Origin: Actinomycetes bacterium
Lineage (GTDB): Bacteria > Actinomycetota > Actinomycetes > Actinomycetales > Microbacteriaceae
NCBI GenBank assembly: GCA_023421635.1
Contig: JAEZSU010000285.1
Location: 1 to 15,626, forward strand
Direction: 5' to 3'
Length of the DNA stretch: 15,626 nt
The stretch's first letter is position 1. The number at the start of each line of letters is the position of its first letter. Positions 1-7,711 of the stretch are shown here, one piece after another. The notes beneath the pieces were generated by a model. It was not told the DNA's origin. It searched no databases and saw nothing but the letters and a program-made list of their open reading frames with translations. The position numbers and the translations under genes are program-made.

Positions 1-402
1 CCCACCGGGGCGCGCCTGGCGGCGACGGCCGCGCCGGTCACCGAATGGGCCGTCGCCCCGATCCCGGTCGCCGATCCGGTTGAGGCGCCCGCGCAGTTCG
101 CCGTCGACGACGACCCCGAGGACGCCGCCGAGGCCCGCGCCCGTGCCGTCCCCGCAGTGCCCGCACGCGAAGGCGCCGTGCTCCCCGCATCCGAGGTCGA
201 GTCGTCGATCGCCGACGAGGACGATGACCTCGACATCGTCGACCCGCCCGCGGCGGACGCCCCGGTGCCCCCCGTGGTCGCACCGCCCATGCGCCCCGCC
301 GCCGGTGGTGTGCAGCGGTACGGCGAGGCGGTCGTGCGGCAGATGCTCGGGGCGCGCTTCGTGCGTGAAGAGCCCTACACGGCGCCCACGAGGTTCGCCT
401 GA
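1..402 (+). CDS. dnaX: DNA polymerase III subunit gamma/tau, C-terminal end (partial)
   Basis: The frame is open from the first base of the window and stops with TGA at 400-402, so only the last 133 residues are present and the start lies outside. The visible part is a low-complexity tail rich in Ala, Pro, Asp and Glu, followed by a compact conserved end (about residues 102-133 of the fragment) with [17 protein letters not shown] and a closing FVREEPY segment. This arrangement, an acidic/proline linker then a short helix related to YGEAVVRQ, is what I know from the C-terminus of actinobacterial DnaX, the clamp-loader subunit that also bridges polymerase cores. The stop overlaps the recR ATG by one base (TGATG), so the two are probably translationally coupled; a dnaX-recR pairing supports the call. 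The ATPase domain cannot be checked here. Confidence 0.85.
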   Translation, partial: PTGARLAATAAPVTEWAVAPIPVADPVEAPAQFAVDDDPEDAAEARARAVPAVPAREGAVLPASEVESSIADEDDDLDIVDPPAADAPVPPVVAPPMRPAAGGVQRYGEAVVRQMLGARFVREEPYTAPTRFA

Positions 403-995
403 TGTACGACGGCATCGTCCAGGAACTCATCGACGAATTCGGTCGCCTGCCCGGCATCGGCCCGAAGTCGGCCCAGCGCATCGCCTTCCACATCCTGCAG
501 ACGCCGAACTTCGACGTGCAGCGGTTGTCCCAGTTGCTCGGCGAGGTGCGCGAGAAGGTCCGGTTCTGCGAGGTGTGCGGCAACGTCTCCGAGCAGGAGC
601 GGTGCAGCATCTGCCGCGATCCGCGCCGGGACGCCACGGTCATCTGCGTGGTCGAGGATGCCAAGGACGTCGCCGCCATCGAACGGACCCGGGAGTTCCG
701 CGGGCTCTACCACGTGCTCGGCGGCGCGATCAGCCCCATCGGCGGGGTCGGGCCGGACGACCTGCGCATCACCCAGCTGATGCAGCGGCTCGCCGACGGC
801 ACGGTGCAGGAGGTCATCCTCGCGACCAACCCGAACCTCGAGGGGGAGGCCACGGCCACCTACCTCAGCCGGCTGCTGACCACGCTCGAGATCCGGGTGA
901 CCCGCCTCGCGTCGGGCCTGCCCGTCGGCGGCGACCTGGAGTACGCGGACGAGGTCACGCTCGGCCGTGCGTTCGAAGGGCGACGGACACTCTGA
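402..995 (+). CDS. recR: Recombination mediator protein RecR
   Basis: This is a full-length RecR of 197 residues, the usual size. RecR works with RecF/RecO to load RecA onto gapped single-stranded DNA. In order one sees the N-terminal helix-hairpin-helix ([18 protein letters not shown], about 13-30), the four-cysteine zinc motif (Cys56, Cys59, Cys68, Cys71), a Toprim domain starting near residue 77 with the acidic VVEDAKD segment, and the conserved C-terminal [19 protein letters not shown], where RecR proteins contact each other. The ATG at 402 overlaps the dnaX stop and fixes the start. The small YbaB/EbfC gene that often sits between dnaX and recR is absent. All key residues look intact, so I expect a functional protein. 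Confidence 0.97.
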   Translation: MYDGIVQELIDEFGRLPGIGPKSAQRIAFHILQTPNFDVQRLSQLLGEVREKVRFCEVCGNVSEQERCSICRDPRRDATVICVVEDAKDVAAIERTREFRGLYHVLGGAISPIGGVGPDDLRITQLMQRLADGTVQEVILATNPNLEGEATATYLSRLLTTLEIRVTRLASGLPVGGDLEYADEVTLGRAFEGRRTL

Positions 996-996
996 G

Positions 997-1926
997 GTGA
1001 CGACGCAACGGACGCGCATCGGTGCGCGTGGCTGGCTGCTCTACGCGGCCATGGCGGTGCTCTGGGGCATGCCGTACCTGTTCATCAAGCAGGCGGTCGA
1101 CTCGTACTCGCCGGCGGCCGTGGTCGCCGGGCGCACCCTCGTCGGCGCGCTCATCCTGCTGCCGTTCGCGCTGCGACAGCGTGCCCTGCGCCCCGCGTTC
1201 GGCCGGATCGGGTGGGTGCTCGCGTTCGCGGCACTCGAGATGGCCGGCCCGTTCATCCTGCTCAGCCACGCGGAGCAGACGCTTCCCTCGGGACTCACGG
1301 GCCTCCTCGTGGCCACCGTGCCGTTGTTCGCGGCGCTCATCGCGTTCGGCGGCGGCGATCGTTCGGTGTTCCGGCCGTCCCGGGCGATCGGGCTCGGCCT
1401 CGGATTCGTCGGCGTCGCGCTGGTCGTCATGGGACCCGGCATCGCGACGGGCGGCGACCATCTCCTCGCCGTCGTCGAGGTGCTGCTGGTCGCGGCCTGC
1501 TACGCCGTCGCGCCGTTCATCGTCGCCCGGAAGCTCCAGGGTGTGCCGACCCTCGGGTCGATCACCCTGTCGCTCCTCGCCGTCGGGATCTTCTACCTGC
1601 CCATCGCGCTCGTCACGCAGCGGCAGGTACCGACCCTCACCAGCACGCTCGCGCTGGCGGCGCTCGCGGTGCTGTGCACGGCGCTCGCATTCGTCGTGTT
1701 CTTCGCCCTCATCGACCAGGTCGGCCCCACCCGTGCACCGCTGTTCACCTACGTCAACCCGGTGGTCGCGATCATCCTCGGGGCGATCGTGCTCGGCGAG
1801 CCGCTGACGGTCGGCCTGCTGGTCGGTTTCCCCCTGGTCGTCCTCGGATGCTGGCTCGCAGCGACCGGCGGGACGCTCCGCACGCCACGGCAGCGCGGCG
1901 GGCTGCCACCGGTCGCGCCCGGCTGA
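997..1926 (+). CDS. EamA-family (drug/metabolite transporter superfamily) permease
   Basis: This is a polytopic membrane protein of about 309 residues made of two homologous halves, as expected for the ten-helix EamA fold (DMT superfamily). It begins with a basic segment followed by a hydrophobic helix containing WGMPYLFIK, the typical start of an EamA repeat. The second half ends with the conserved [20 protein letters not shown] block and a last hydrophobic helix. I chose GTG at 997, directly after the recR stop at 993-995; an in-frame GTG at 967 would overlap recR by 29 bases and add ten polar residues. Neither has a good Shine-Dalgarno sequence. Substrates of this family vary (amino acids, metabolites, drugs) and cannot be read from sequence. 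Its position just before lysC makes amino-acid export conceivable but unproven. Confidence 0.88.
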   Translation: MTTQRTRIGARGWLLYAAMAVLWGMPYLFIKQAVDSYSPAAVVAGRTLVGALILLPFALRQRALRPAFGRIGWVLAFAALEMAGPFILLSHAEQTLPSGLTGLLVATVPLFAALIAFGGGDRSVFRPSRAIGLGLGFVGVALVVMGPGIATGGDHLLAVVEVLLVAACYAVAPFIVARKLQGVPTLGSITLSLLAVGIFYLPIALVTQRQVPTLTSTLALAALAVLCTALAFVVFFALIDQVGPTRAPLFTYVNPVVAIILGAIVLGEPLTVGLLVGFPLVVLGCWLAATGGTLRTPRQRGGLPPVAPG

Positions 1927-1937
1927 GCGGACACATG

Positions 1938-1967
1938 TCCGACGGGGCATCGGCGGCTCTCTAAGAT
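1938..1967 (+). promoter_or_regulatory. Candidate promoter of lysC
   Basis: The 91-base gap before lysC holds TAAGAT at 1962-1967, which fits the actinobacterial -10 pattern TAnnnT. About 18 bases upstream lies TCCGAC (1938-1943), a poor -35 element. Transcription would begin near 1974 and give a leader of about 44 bases before the lysC GTG. No riboswitch-like structure fits in so short a leader. Read-through from recR/eamA is equally possible. Confidence 0.3.
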
Positions 1968-2017
1968 GGATCGATGGACGCGGCATCCGTGCGTCCATAT
2001 CCCCGGGGAGTTCCACT

Positions 2018-3301
2018 GTGGCGTTGATCGTGCAGAAGTACGGCGGATCGTCGGTTGCCGACGCGGAGAGCATCAAGCGCGTCGCCAAGCGCATCGTGGA
2101 CACGCGTCGTGCCGGGCACGACGTGGTGGTGGCCGTGAGCGCCATGGGCGACACGACCGACGAGCTCATCGACCTTGCGGGCCAGGTGGCGCCCATCCCC
2201 GCCCCGCGCGAGATGGACATGCTGCTGTCCTCCGGTGAGCGCATCTCGATGGCGCTGCTGGCCATGGCGATCCACTCCATGGGCTTCGAAGCACGATCGT
2301 TCACCGGCAGCCAGGCCGGCATGATCACGACCGCCGACCACGGTGCCGCCCGCATCGTCGACGTCACCCCGGTGCGCCTGCGCGAGGCGCTCGACGAGGG
2401 TGCCATCGTCATCGTCGCCGGATTCCAGGGCTTCAACCGCGACACCCGCGACATCACCACGCTCGGCCGCGGCGGCTCCGACACCACCGCCGTCGCCCTC
2501 GCCGCCGCGCTCGACGCCGACGTCTGCGAGATCTACAGCGACGTCGACGGCGTGTTCACCGCCGACCCGCGCGTCGTCCCCCGCGCACGCAAGCTCGACC
2601 ACGTCTCCAGCGAGGAGATGCTCGAACTCGCCGCCAACGGCGCCAAGGTCCTCTACATCCGCGCCGTCGAATACGCCCGCCGGCACGGCGTCCTCATCCA
2701 CGCACGGTCCACGTTCAGCTCCGCCGAGGGCACGTGGGTCGGCACCGGTCGACACCCCCACCACGTCCCCCAGGGAGAACTCATGGAAGAGCCGATCGTC
2801 GCCGGGGTCGCACACGACCTCAGCCAGGCCAAGATCACCGTCGTCGGCGTGCCCGACGTTCCCGGCAAGGCCGCCGAGATCTTCAAGATCGTCGCCAAGT
2901 CCGGCGCGAACGTCGACATGATCGTGCAGAACGTGTCGGCCGCCGCGACCGCCCGCACCGACATCTCGTTCACCCTGCCGAAGACCGACGCAGCGACGGC
3001 GCTGAAGGCCCTCGCCGCGGAGCAGGCCGAGGTGGGCTTCGAGAGCCTCGTCCACGACGACCAGATCGGCAAGCTGTCGGTCGTGGGCGCCGGCATGCGC
3101 ACGCACTCCGGCGTCTCCGCCACCCTGTTCGAGGCGCTGAGCACCGCAGGGATCAACATCGAGATGATCTCCACCAGTGAGATCCGCATCTCGGTCGTGC
3201 TCCGTGCCGCCGACATCGCCGAGGCCGCCCGCGTGGTGCACACCGCGTACGGGCTCGACGGCGACACCGACGCCACGATCTACGCCGGCACCGGCCGCTG
3301 A
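2018..3301 (+). CDS. lysC: Aspartate kinase (aspartokinase), alpha subunit with internal beta subunit
   Basis: Aspartokinase phosphorylates L-aspartate with ATP, the committed step to lysine, threonine, methionine and diaminopimelate. The 427-residue protein starts at GTG 2018 after a good ribosome binding site (GGGGAG at 2005-2010). The kinase domain shows KYGGSSV at 7-13 and the nucleotide-binding GRGGSDTT at 150-157. Two ACT domains follow, roughly 270-340 and 350-420, the second containing [20 protein letters not shown]. The size and layout match the actinobacterial enzyme of Corynebacterium glutamicum, an alpha2beta2 complex whose beta chain is translated from inside the same gene and which is inhibited jointly by lysine and threonine. 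A matching internal start is present at 2783 (separate entry). asd follows after a 242-base gap carrying a large hairpin. Nothing is truncated. Confidence 0.97.
   Translation: MALIVQKYGGSSVADAESIKRVAKRIVDTRRAGHDVVVAVSAMGDTTDELIDLAGQVAPIPAPREMDMLLSSGERISMALLAMAIHSMGFEARSFTGSQAGMITTADHGAARIVDVTPVRLREALDEGAIVIVAGFQGFNRDTRDITTLGRGGSDTTAVALAAALDADVCEIYSDVDGVFTADPRVVPRARKLDHVSSEEMLELAANGAKVLYIRAVEYARRHGVLIHARSTFSSAEGTWVGTGRHPHHVPQGELMEEPIVAGVAHDLSQAKITVVGVPDVPGKAAEIFKIVAKSGANVDMIVQNVSAAATARTDISFTLPKTDAATALKALAAEQAEVGFESLVHDDQIGKLSVVGAGMRTHSGVSATLFEALSTAGINIEMISTSEIRISVVLRAADIAEAARVVHTAYGLDGDTDATIYAGTGR
2772..3301 (+). promoter_or_regulatory. lysC: Internal ribosome binding site and start of the aspartokinase beta subunit
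   Basis: Inside lysC, AGGGAG (2772-2777) precedes an in-frame ATG at 2783 by five bases. Translation from there gives 172 residues containing only the two ACT domains, beginning [17 protein letters not shown]. In C. glutamicum and Bacillus the regulatory beta subunit is made from just such an internal start, and the C. glutamicum beta chain is, as I recall, also about 172 residues. The Shine-Dalgarno at the domain boundary is what is seen; production of a separate protein is inferred from homology. Confidence 0.8.
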
Positions 3302-3344
3302 CCCCGCGCCGCGGCATCCGCCCGTGGCCTCCGTCGCACGGCAT

Positions 3345-3407
3345 CAGGAGAAATCCCCGGAGCAGGACGATTCCCATCGCATTGTCCTGATCCGGGGATT
3401 TCTCCTG
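3345..3407. repeat. 63-base near-perfect palindrome between lysC and asd
   Basis: The left arm CAGGAGAAATCCCCGGA (3345-3361) is perfectly complementary to 3391-3407. After one G/A mismatch (3362/3390), CAGGAC (3363-3368) pairs with GTCCTG (3384-3389). Three further pairs, one of them G-T, leave a nine-base loop TCCCATCGC (3372-3380). The result is 27 stem positions with a single mismatch. No T-run follows the stem on either strand, so it is not a standard intrinsic terminator. It could be a read-through-limiting or RNA-stabilising hairpin, or a dispersed palindromic (REP/MITE-like) element. I see no second copy in this window. Confidence 0.9.
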
Positions 3408-3417
3408 TTCCGGGAGA
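3401..3417 (+). promoter_or_regulatory. Small hairpin competing with the right arm of the large palindrome
   Basis: TCTCC (3401-3405) can pair with GGAGA (3413-3417), plus a T-G pair (3406/3412), around the loop GTTCC. These bases include the last seven of the large palindrome's right arm, so the outer part of the big stem and this small hairpin exclude each other. That geometry is seen in attenuators, but the small stem is far weaker and may never form. Confidence 0.35.
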
Positions 3418-3441
3418 TGGCGGGATGCGGCGGATCGGTGA

Positions 3442-4611
<1,170 letters not shown>

Positions 4612-4642
4612 CGCCTTCGCCACCTGTCAAGAACCCCGGTTG

Positions 4643-4664
4643 TTGCGGCCGTCCGCGGCGGCAA
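4643..4664 (+). terminator. Hairpin after asd, possible terminator
   Basis: TTGCGGCCG (4643-4651) and CGGCGGCAA (4656-4664) form a nine-position stem with one G/G mismatch around the loop TCCG, 31 bases after the asd stop. No T-run follows. It separates asd from the mqo promoter and may limit read-through. Confidence 0.35.
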
Positions 4665-4692
4665 GCTGAACGATGCATGTCGCCGTGCAAAC

Positions 4693-4704
4693 TAGGATTG
4701 TCGG
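4693..4704 (+). promoter_or_regulatory. Candidate -10 element for a leaderless mqo transcript
   Basis: TAGGAT at 4693-4698 fits the -10 pattern TAnnnT and ends six bases before the mqo GTG at 4705, so transcription would begin at or next to the start codon. No Shine-Dalgarno sequence precedes the GTG. The -35 region is weak. Confidence 0.5.
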
Positions 4705-6153
4705 GTGAGTGAAACCTACGATGTCGTTCTGATCGGTGGCGGTGTCATGAGCGCCACGCTCGGCACCTTCCTGCAGCAGCTGCAGCCCGACTGGAAGATC
4801 GCGCTCTTCGAGCGTTTGGGGGACGTTGCCGAGGAGAGCTCCAACGCGTGGAACAACGCGGGCACCGGCCACTCCGCGCTGTGCGAGTTGAACTACATGC
4901 CGGATGCCGCCGACCCGGCGAAGGCGATCGCCATCAACGAGCAGTTCCAGCAGAGCCGCCAGTTCTGGGCCTCGCTCGTCGAGGCCGGGGTGCTCGACGC
5001 CCCGGAGACCTTCATCAACACCGCCCCGCACATGACGTTCGTGCGCGGCGAGAAGGACGTCGCCTACCTCAAGCGCCGGTACGAGACGCTCAAGCAGCAG
5101 CCGCTGTTCGAGACGATCGAGTACTCCGAGGACTCGCGGGTCATCAACCAGTGGGCGCCGCTGCTCATGGACAAGCGGCGCAAGGCCGACGAGCCCTTCG
5201 CCGCGACCCGCGTCGCCGAGGGCACCGACGTCGACTTCGGGGCCCTCACCCACCAGCTCGTCCGCGCGCTGAAGGACGGCGGCGCCGACGTGCTCACCGA
5301 GACCGAGGTGCGCAACCTCACCAAGCTGAAGGACGGCACCTGGCGGGTGGACTTCCGCCGCCGCATCGGCAACGCGCCGGGCGGGGTGAACGCCCGCTTC
5401 GTGTTCGTCGGCGCCGGGGGATGGGCCATCAAGCTCCTGCAGAAGGCAGGCATCCCGGAGATCAAGGGCTACGGCGTCTTCCCCATCGGCGGGCAGTGGC
5501 TGAAGACCAGCGACCCCGCCATCGTCAGCCGCCACAAGGCCAAGGTGTACTCGCAGGCCGCGATCGGCGCCCCGCCGATGTCGGTGCCGCACCTCGACAC
5601 CCGTGTGGTGGACGGGGAGCCGTCGCTGCTGTTCGGCCCGTTCGCGACGTTCAGCCCGAAGTTCCTCAAGCGCGGGCGGCTGACCGACATCGTCGCGCAG
5701 GTGCGGGCGACGAACCTCGGCAGCATGCTCAAGGTCGGCGCCACCAACCTCGACCTCGTCAAGTACCTCGTGAGCGAACTGCTGAAGTCCCACAAGGGCA
5801 AGGTCGACAGCCTCCGAGAATTCATGCCCACCGCCCAGGACGGCGATTGGGAGCTGCTGAACGCGGGACAGCGCGCCCAGGTGATGAAGGGCGGCAAGCT
5901 CCAGTTCGGCACCGAGGTGGTCGCCGCATCCGACGGCACGATCGCCGGTCTGCTGGGTGCCTCGCCGGGCGCCTCCACGGCGGTCTCGATCATGCTCGGG
6001 CTCCTGCAGCGCTGCTTCCCGGAGCAGATCGCCGGATGGGAGCCCAAGCTCACCGAGCTGATCCCCACCTACGGCACCACGCTCAATGACAAGCCCGAGC
6101 GCGCCCGAGAGGTGCTCGCCCGTACCGCGGACGTCCTGCACATCACCGGCTGA
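4705..6153 (+). CDS. mqo: Malate:quinone oxidoreductase (FAD-dependent)
   Basis: Mqo is a membrane-associated flavoenzyme that oxidises malate to oxaloacetate and passes electrons to the quinone pool, replacing or complementing NAD-malate dehydrogenase in the citric acid cycle. The protein has 482 residues, close to the usual length. The FAD-binding dinucleotide fold is at the N-terminus (DVVLIGGGVMSATLG, residues 6-20, with the ribose-binding acidic Glu36 in ALFER), followed by the family signature SSNAWNNAGTGHSALCELNY (45-64). FPIGGQWL and GPFATFSPKFL occur further on. The GTG at 4705 is the only sensible start, because the FAD motif begins within ten residues. It lacks a Shine-Dalgarno but sits just behind a -10 element, so a leaderless mRNA is likely. 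tdk follows 4 bases after the stop. Confidence 0.96.
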   Translation: MSETYDVVLIGGGVMSATLGTFLQQLQPDWKIALFERLGDVAEESSNAWNNAGTGHSALCELNYMPDAADPAKAIAINEQFQQSRQFWASLVEAGVLDAPETFINTAPHMTFVRGEKDVAYLKRRYETLKQQPLFETIEYSEDSRVINQWAPLLMDKRRKADEPFAATRVAEGTDVDFGALTHQLVRALKDGGADVLTETEVRNLTKLKDGTWRVDFRRRIGNAPGGVNARFVFVGAGGWAIKLLQKAGIPEIKGYGVFPIGGQWLKTSDPAIVSRHKAKVYSQAAIGAPPMSVPHLDTRVVDGEPSLLFGPFATFSPKFLKRGRLTDIVAQVRATNLGSMLKVGATNLDLVKYLVSELLKSHKGKVDSLREFMPTAQDGDWELLNAGQRAQVMKGGKLQFGTEVVAASDGTIAGLLGASPGASTAVSIMLGLLQRCFPEQIAGWEPKLTELIPTYGTTLNDKPERAREVLARTADVLHITG

Positions 6154-6157
6154 GCGC

Positions 6158-6772
6158 ATGGCGAAGCTCTACTTCCGCTACGGGGCGATGAACTCCGGCA
6201 AGTCGACGTCGCTGCTGCAGGCGGCGTACAACTACGAGGAGCGCGGCCAGCACGTGCTCCTGGCCAAGCCGGAGATCGACACCAAGGGGGCGGAGCACAT
6301 CGCCAGCCGGCTCGGCGTGTCCCGGGAGGCCGATTTCCTCATCCCGCCGGATGCGGCGCTCCGCGACCTGTTCGCGGCGCACCGCGCGGCCGTGCGGGAC
6401 ACCCAGGGGACGGATGTGGCGTGCCTCCTCATCGACGAGGCGCAGTTCCTCACCCGGGAGCAGGTGGACGATCTGCTGCGGATCGTCGTGCTCGACGGCA
6501 TCCCGGTGCTCGCCTACGGCATCCGCACCGATTTCCGCACGAGGGCGTTCCCCGGGTCGGAGCGGCTGCTGGAGCTCGCGCACAGCCTGGAGGAGCTGAA
6601 GACGATCTGCCGTTGCGGACGCAAGGCACTCTTCAACGCCCGGCTGGTCGGGGGCGCGTTCGTCTTCGACGGCGATCAGGTCGCCATCGACGAGCTCAAT
6701 CTCGACACCGTCACCTACGAGTCGATGTGCGCCGACTGCTACCTGCGCGCTTCCGGCGGACGCCTGGGCTGA
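6158..6772 (+). CDS. tdk: Thymidine kinase
   Basis: Thymidine kinase phosphorylates thymidine with ATP in the pyrimidine salvage route. The 204-residue protein is of the short TK1 type. It shows the P-loop GAMNSGKST (residues 9-17), the LLIDEAQFL motif with catalytic Glu94, the YGIRTDFRTRAFPGS segment in the middle, and four zinc-binding cysteines (Cys151, Cys153, Cys191, Cys194). I chose ATG 6158 because the first strand and P-loop follow at once; a longer frame from 6086 would overlap mqo by 68 bases. The start is 4 bases after the mqo stop with no clear ribosome binding site, so translation is probably coupled to mqo. The pairing of a citric acid cycle enzyme with a salvage kinase has no obvious logic. 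Confidence 0.96.
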   Translation: MAKLYFRYGAMNSGKSTSLLQAAYNYEERGQHVLLAKPEIDTKGAEHIASRLGVSREADFLIPPDAALRDLFAAHRAAVRDTQGTDVACLLIDEAQFLTREQVDDLLRIVVLDGIPVLAYGIRTDFRTRAFPGSERLLELAHSLEELKTICRCGRKALFNARLVGGAFVFDGDQVAIDELNLDTVTYESMCADCYLRASGGRLG

Positions 6773-6790
6773 CTCACCGCAGCATCCGCC

Positions 6791-6822
6791 GAGTGCGCAT
6801 CCGTTCCGCGAGTGCGCACCCG
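6791..6822 (+). repeat. Two direct copies of a 13-mer after tdk
   Basis: GAGTGCGCATCCG (6791-6803) and GAGTGCGCACCCG (6810-6822) differ at one base and are separated by six bases (TTCCGC). Both lie in the short gap between convergent tdk and the DUF1295 gene. Each can pair with the inverted segment CGGGTGCGC at 6844-6852, the first through one G-T pair. Confidence 0.7.
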
Positions 6823-6852
6823 ATCGGATACGCGATCACGAAACGGGTGCGC
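6814..6852. terminator. Possible bidirectional terminator between convergent genes
   Basis: GCGCACCCG (6814-6822) and CGGGTGCGC (6844-6852) form a perfect nine-pair stem around a 21-base loop. It lies between the tdk stop and the end of the convergent DUF1295 gene, overlapping the last codons of the latter. No T-run is visible on either side, so termination is inferred from position. Confidence 0.4.
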
Positions 6853-7690
6853 TGTCGGGGAGGGCCCGCCGCGGCGGCAGCGGCACCAGCATCGAGGTGC
6901 GACGGCGGTAGTCGGCGTAGGCGGGGTACTTGCCGGCGCTGATGGACTCGGTGAACACGGTCGAGCCGAGGAAGAGCACGGTCAGCAGCACCGCGCCGAT
7001 GATCGACGGGTTGAGGATGCCGCCCCACACGCCCAGACCGGATGCCGCCACCGCGCCGAAGCAGTAGAACACCCACCACTGCGCCTGCTCGAAGAAGAAG
7101 TTCGGGTGGCGGCTGTAGCGGAACAGACCCGTCGTGACGAATCCGGGCTCCAGGCTGCCGCCGGCGCGGCGCTTGGCCTGGTGGAAGTCCCACTGCTCCT
7201 GATCGGCCACGAACTCGCCGATGAGGAACCCGAGGAAGAGGACCGCGAAGACGACATCCCAGGCGCTGAGCGGTGCCGGGTTGGCGAGTGCGACCATCGC
7301 CGGCAGCGTGATGAGCACGAGCAGCAGGTTCTGGTACAGCACGATGAAGAACACGTTGAACAGCTGGAACTGCACCGGGGTCATCCGCCCGCGGAGGATC
7401 GCCCAGCGATAGTCCTCCATGCCGGTGTACCCGCCCTTCCGGGCGAAGTTGAATGTCAGCCGGGCGCCCCACAGGGTGACGAGCACCGCCATCAGCACGA
7501 GACGCCAGGCGTCGACGCCGGCGGCGATCCCGAACCCGGCGAAGATCCACACGTACACGACGGGCACCACCGACCAGATGCGGTCGACCCACGACGTGTC
7601 CTTCGTGATGATCGACAGCACCCAGCAGCCGACGCAGGTCACGGCTGCGACGGCGATGACGACCCAGAGGGCGGCGGTGACGGTGTCCAT
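6836..7690 (-). CDS. DUF1295 / steroid 5-alpha-reductase-like membrane protein
   Basis: This 284-residue membrane protein has several hydrophobic helices (about 5-27, 40-58, 62-80, 106-136, 146-164, 204-220, 228-248). The C-terminal half carries the signature of the DUF1295 / 3-oxo-5-alpha-steroid 4-dehydrogenase C-terminal fold: VTTGLFRYSRHPNFFFEQAQ (185-204), then KYPAYADYRRRTS (254-266). The same fold occurs in isoprenylcysteine methyltransferases and sterol reductases that use NADPH or SAM; the substrate here is unknown. It starts at ATG 7690, 21 bases after the stop of the HAD phosphatase gene, so the two probably form an operon. It converges with tdk. The protein looks complete, but its function should stay open. 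Confidence 0.88.
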   Translation of the reverse strand: MDTVTAALWVVIAVAAVTCVGCWVLSIITKDTSWVDRIWSVVPVVYVWIFAGFGIAAGVDAWRLVLMAVLVTLWGARLTFNFARKGGYTGMEDYRWAILRGRMTPVQFQLFNVFFIVLYQNLLLVLITLPAMVALANPAPLSAWDVVFAVLFLGFLIGEFVADQEQWDFHQAKRRAGGSLEPGFVTTGLFRYSRHPNFFFEQAQWWVFYCFGAVAASGLGVWGGILNPSIIGAVLLTVLFLGSTVFTESISAGKYPAYADYRRRTSMLVPLPPRRALPDSAPVS

Positions 7691-7711
7691 GCCCGTCAGC
7701 GTAGCCCCGTG

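Noticed and set aside
1926..2017. Lysine-type riboswitch upstream of lysC
   Set aside because: The gap is only 91 bases and the likely leader about 44, too short for that riboswitch, and I see no matching core.
3345..3407. Peptide-coding potential across the palindrome
   Set aside because: The similar peptides on the two strands (around EKSPEQD and IRGFLL) arise only because the DNA is palindromic; no start signal or family match accompanies them.
4632..4641. Small palindrome AACCCCGGTT after asd
   Set aside because: Four pairs with a two-base loop cannot form a stable hairpin and it is too short to claim as an operator.
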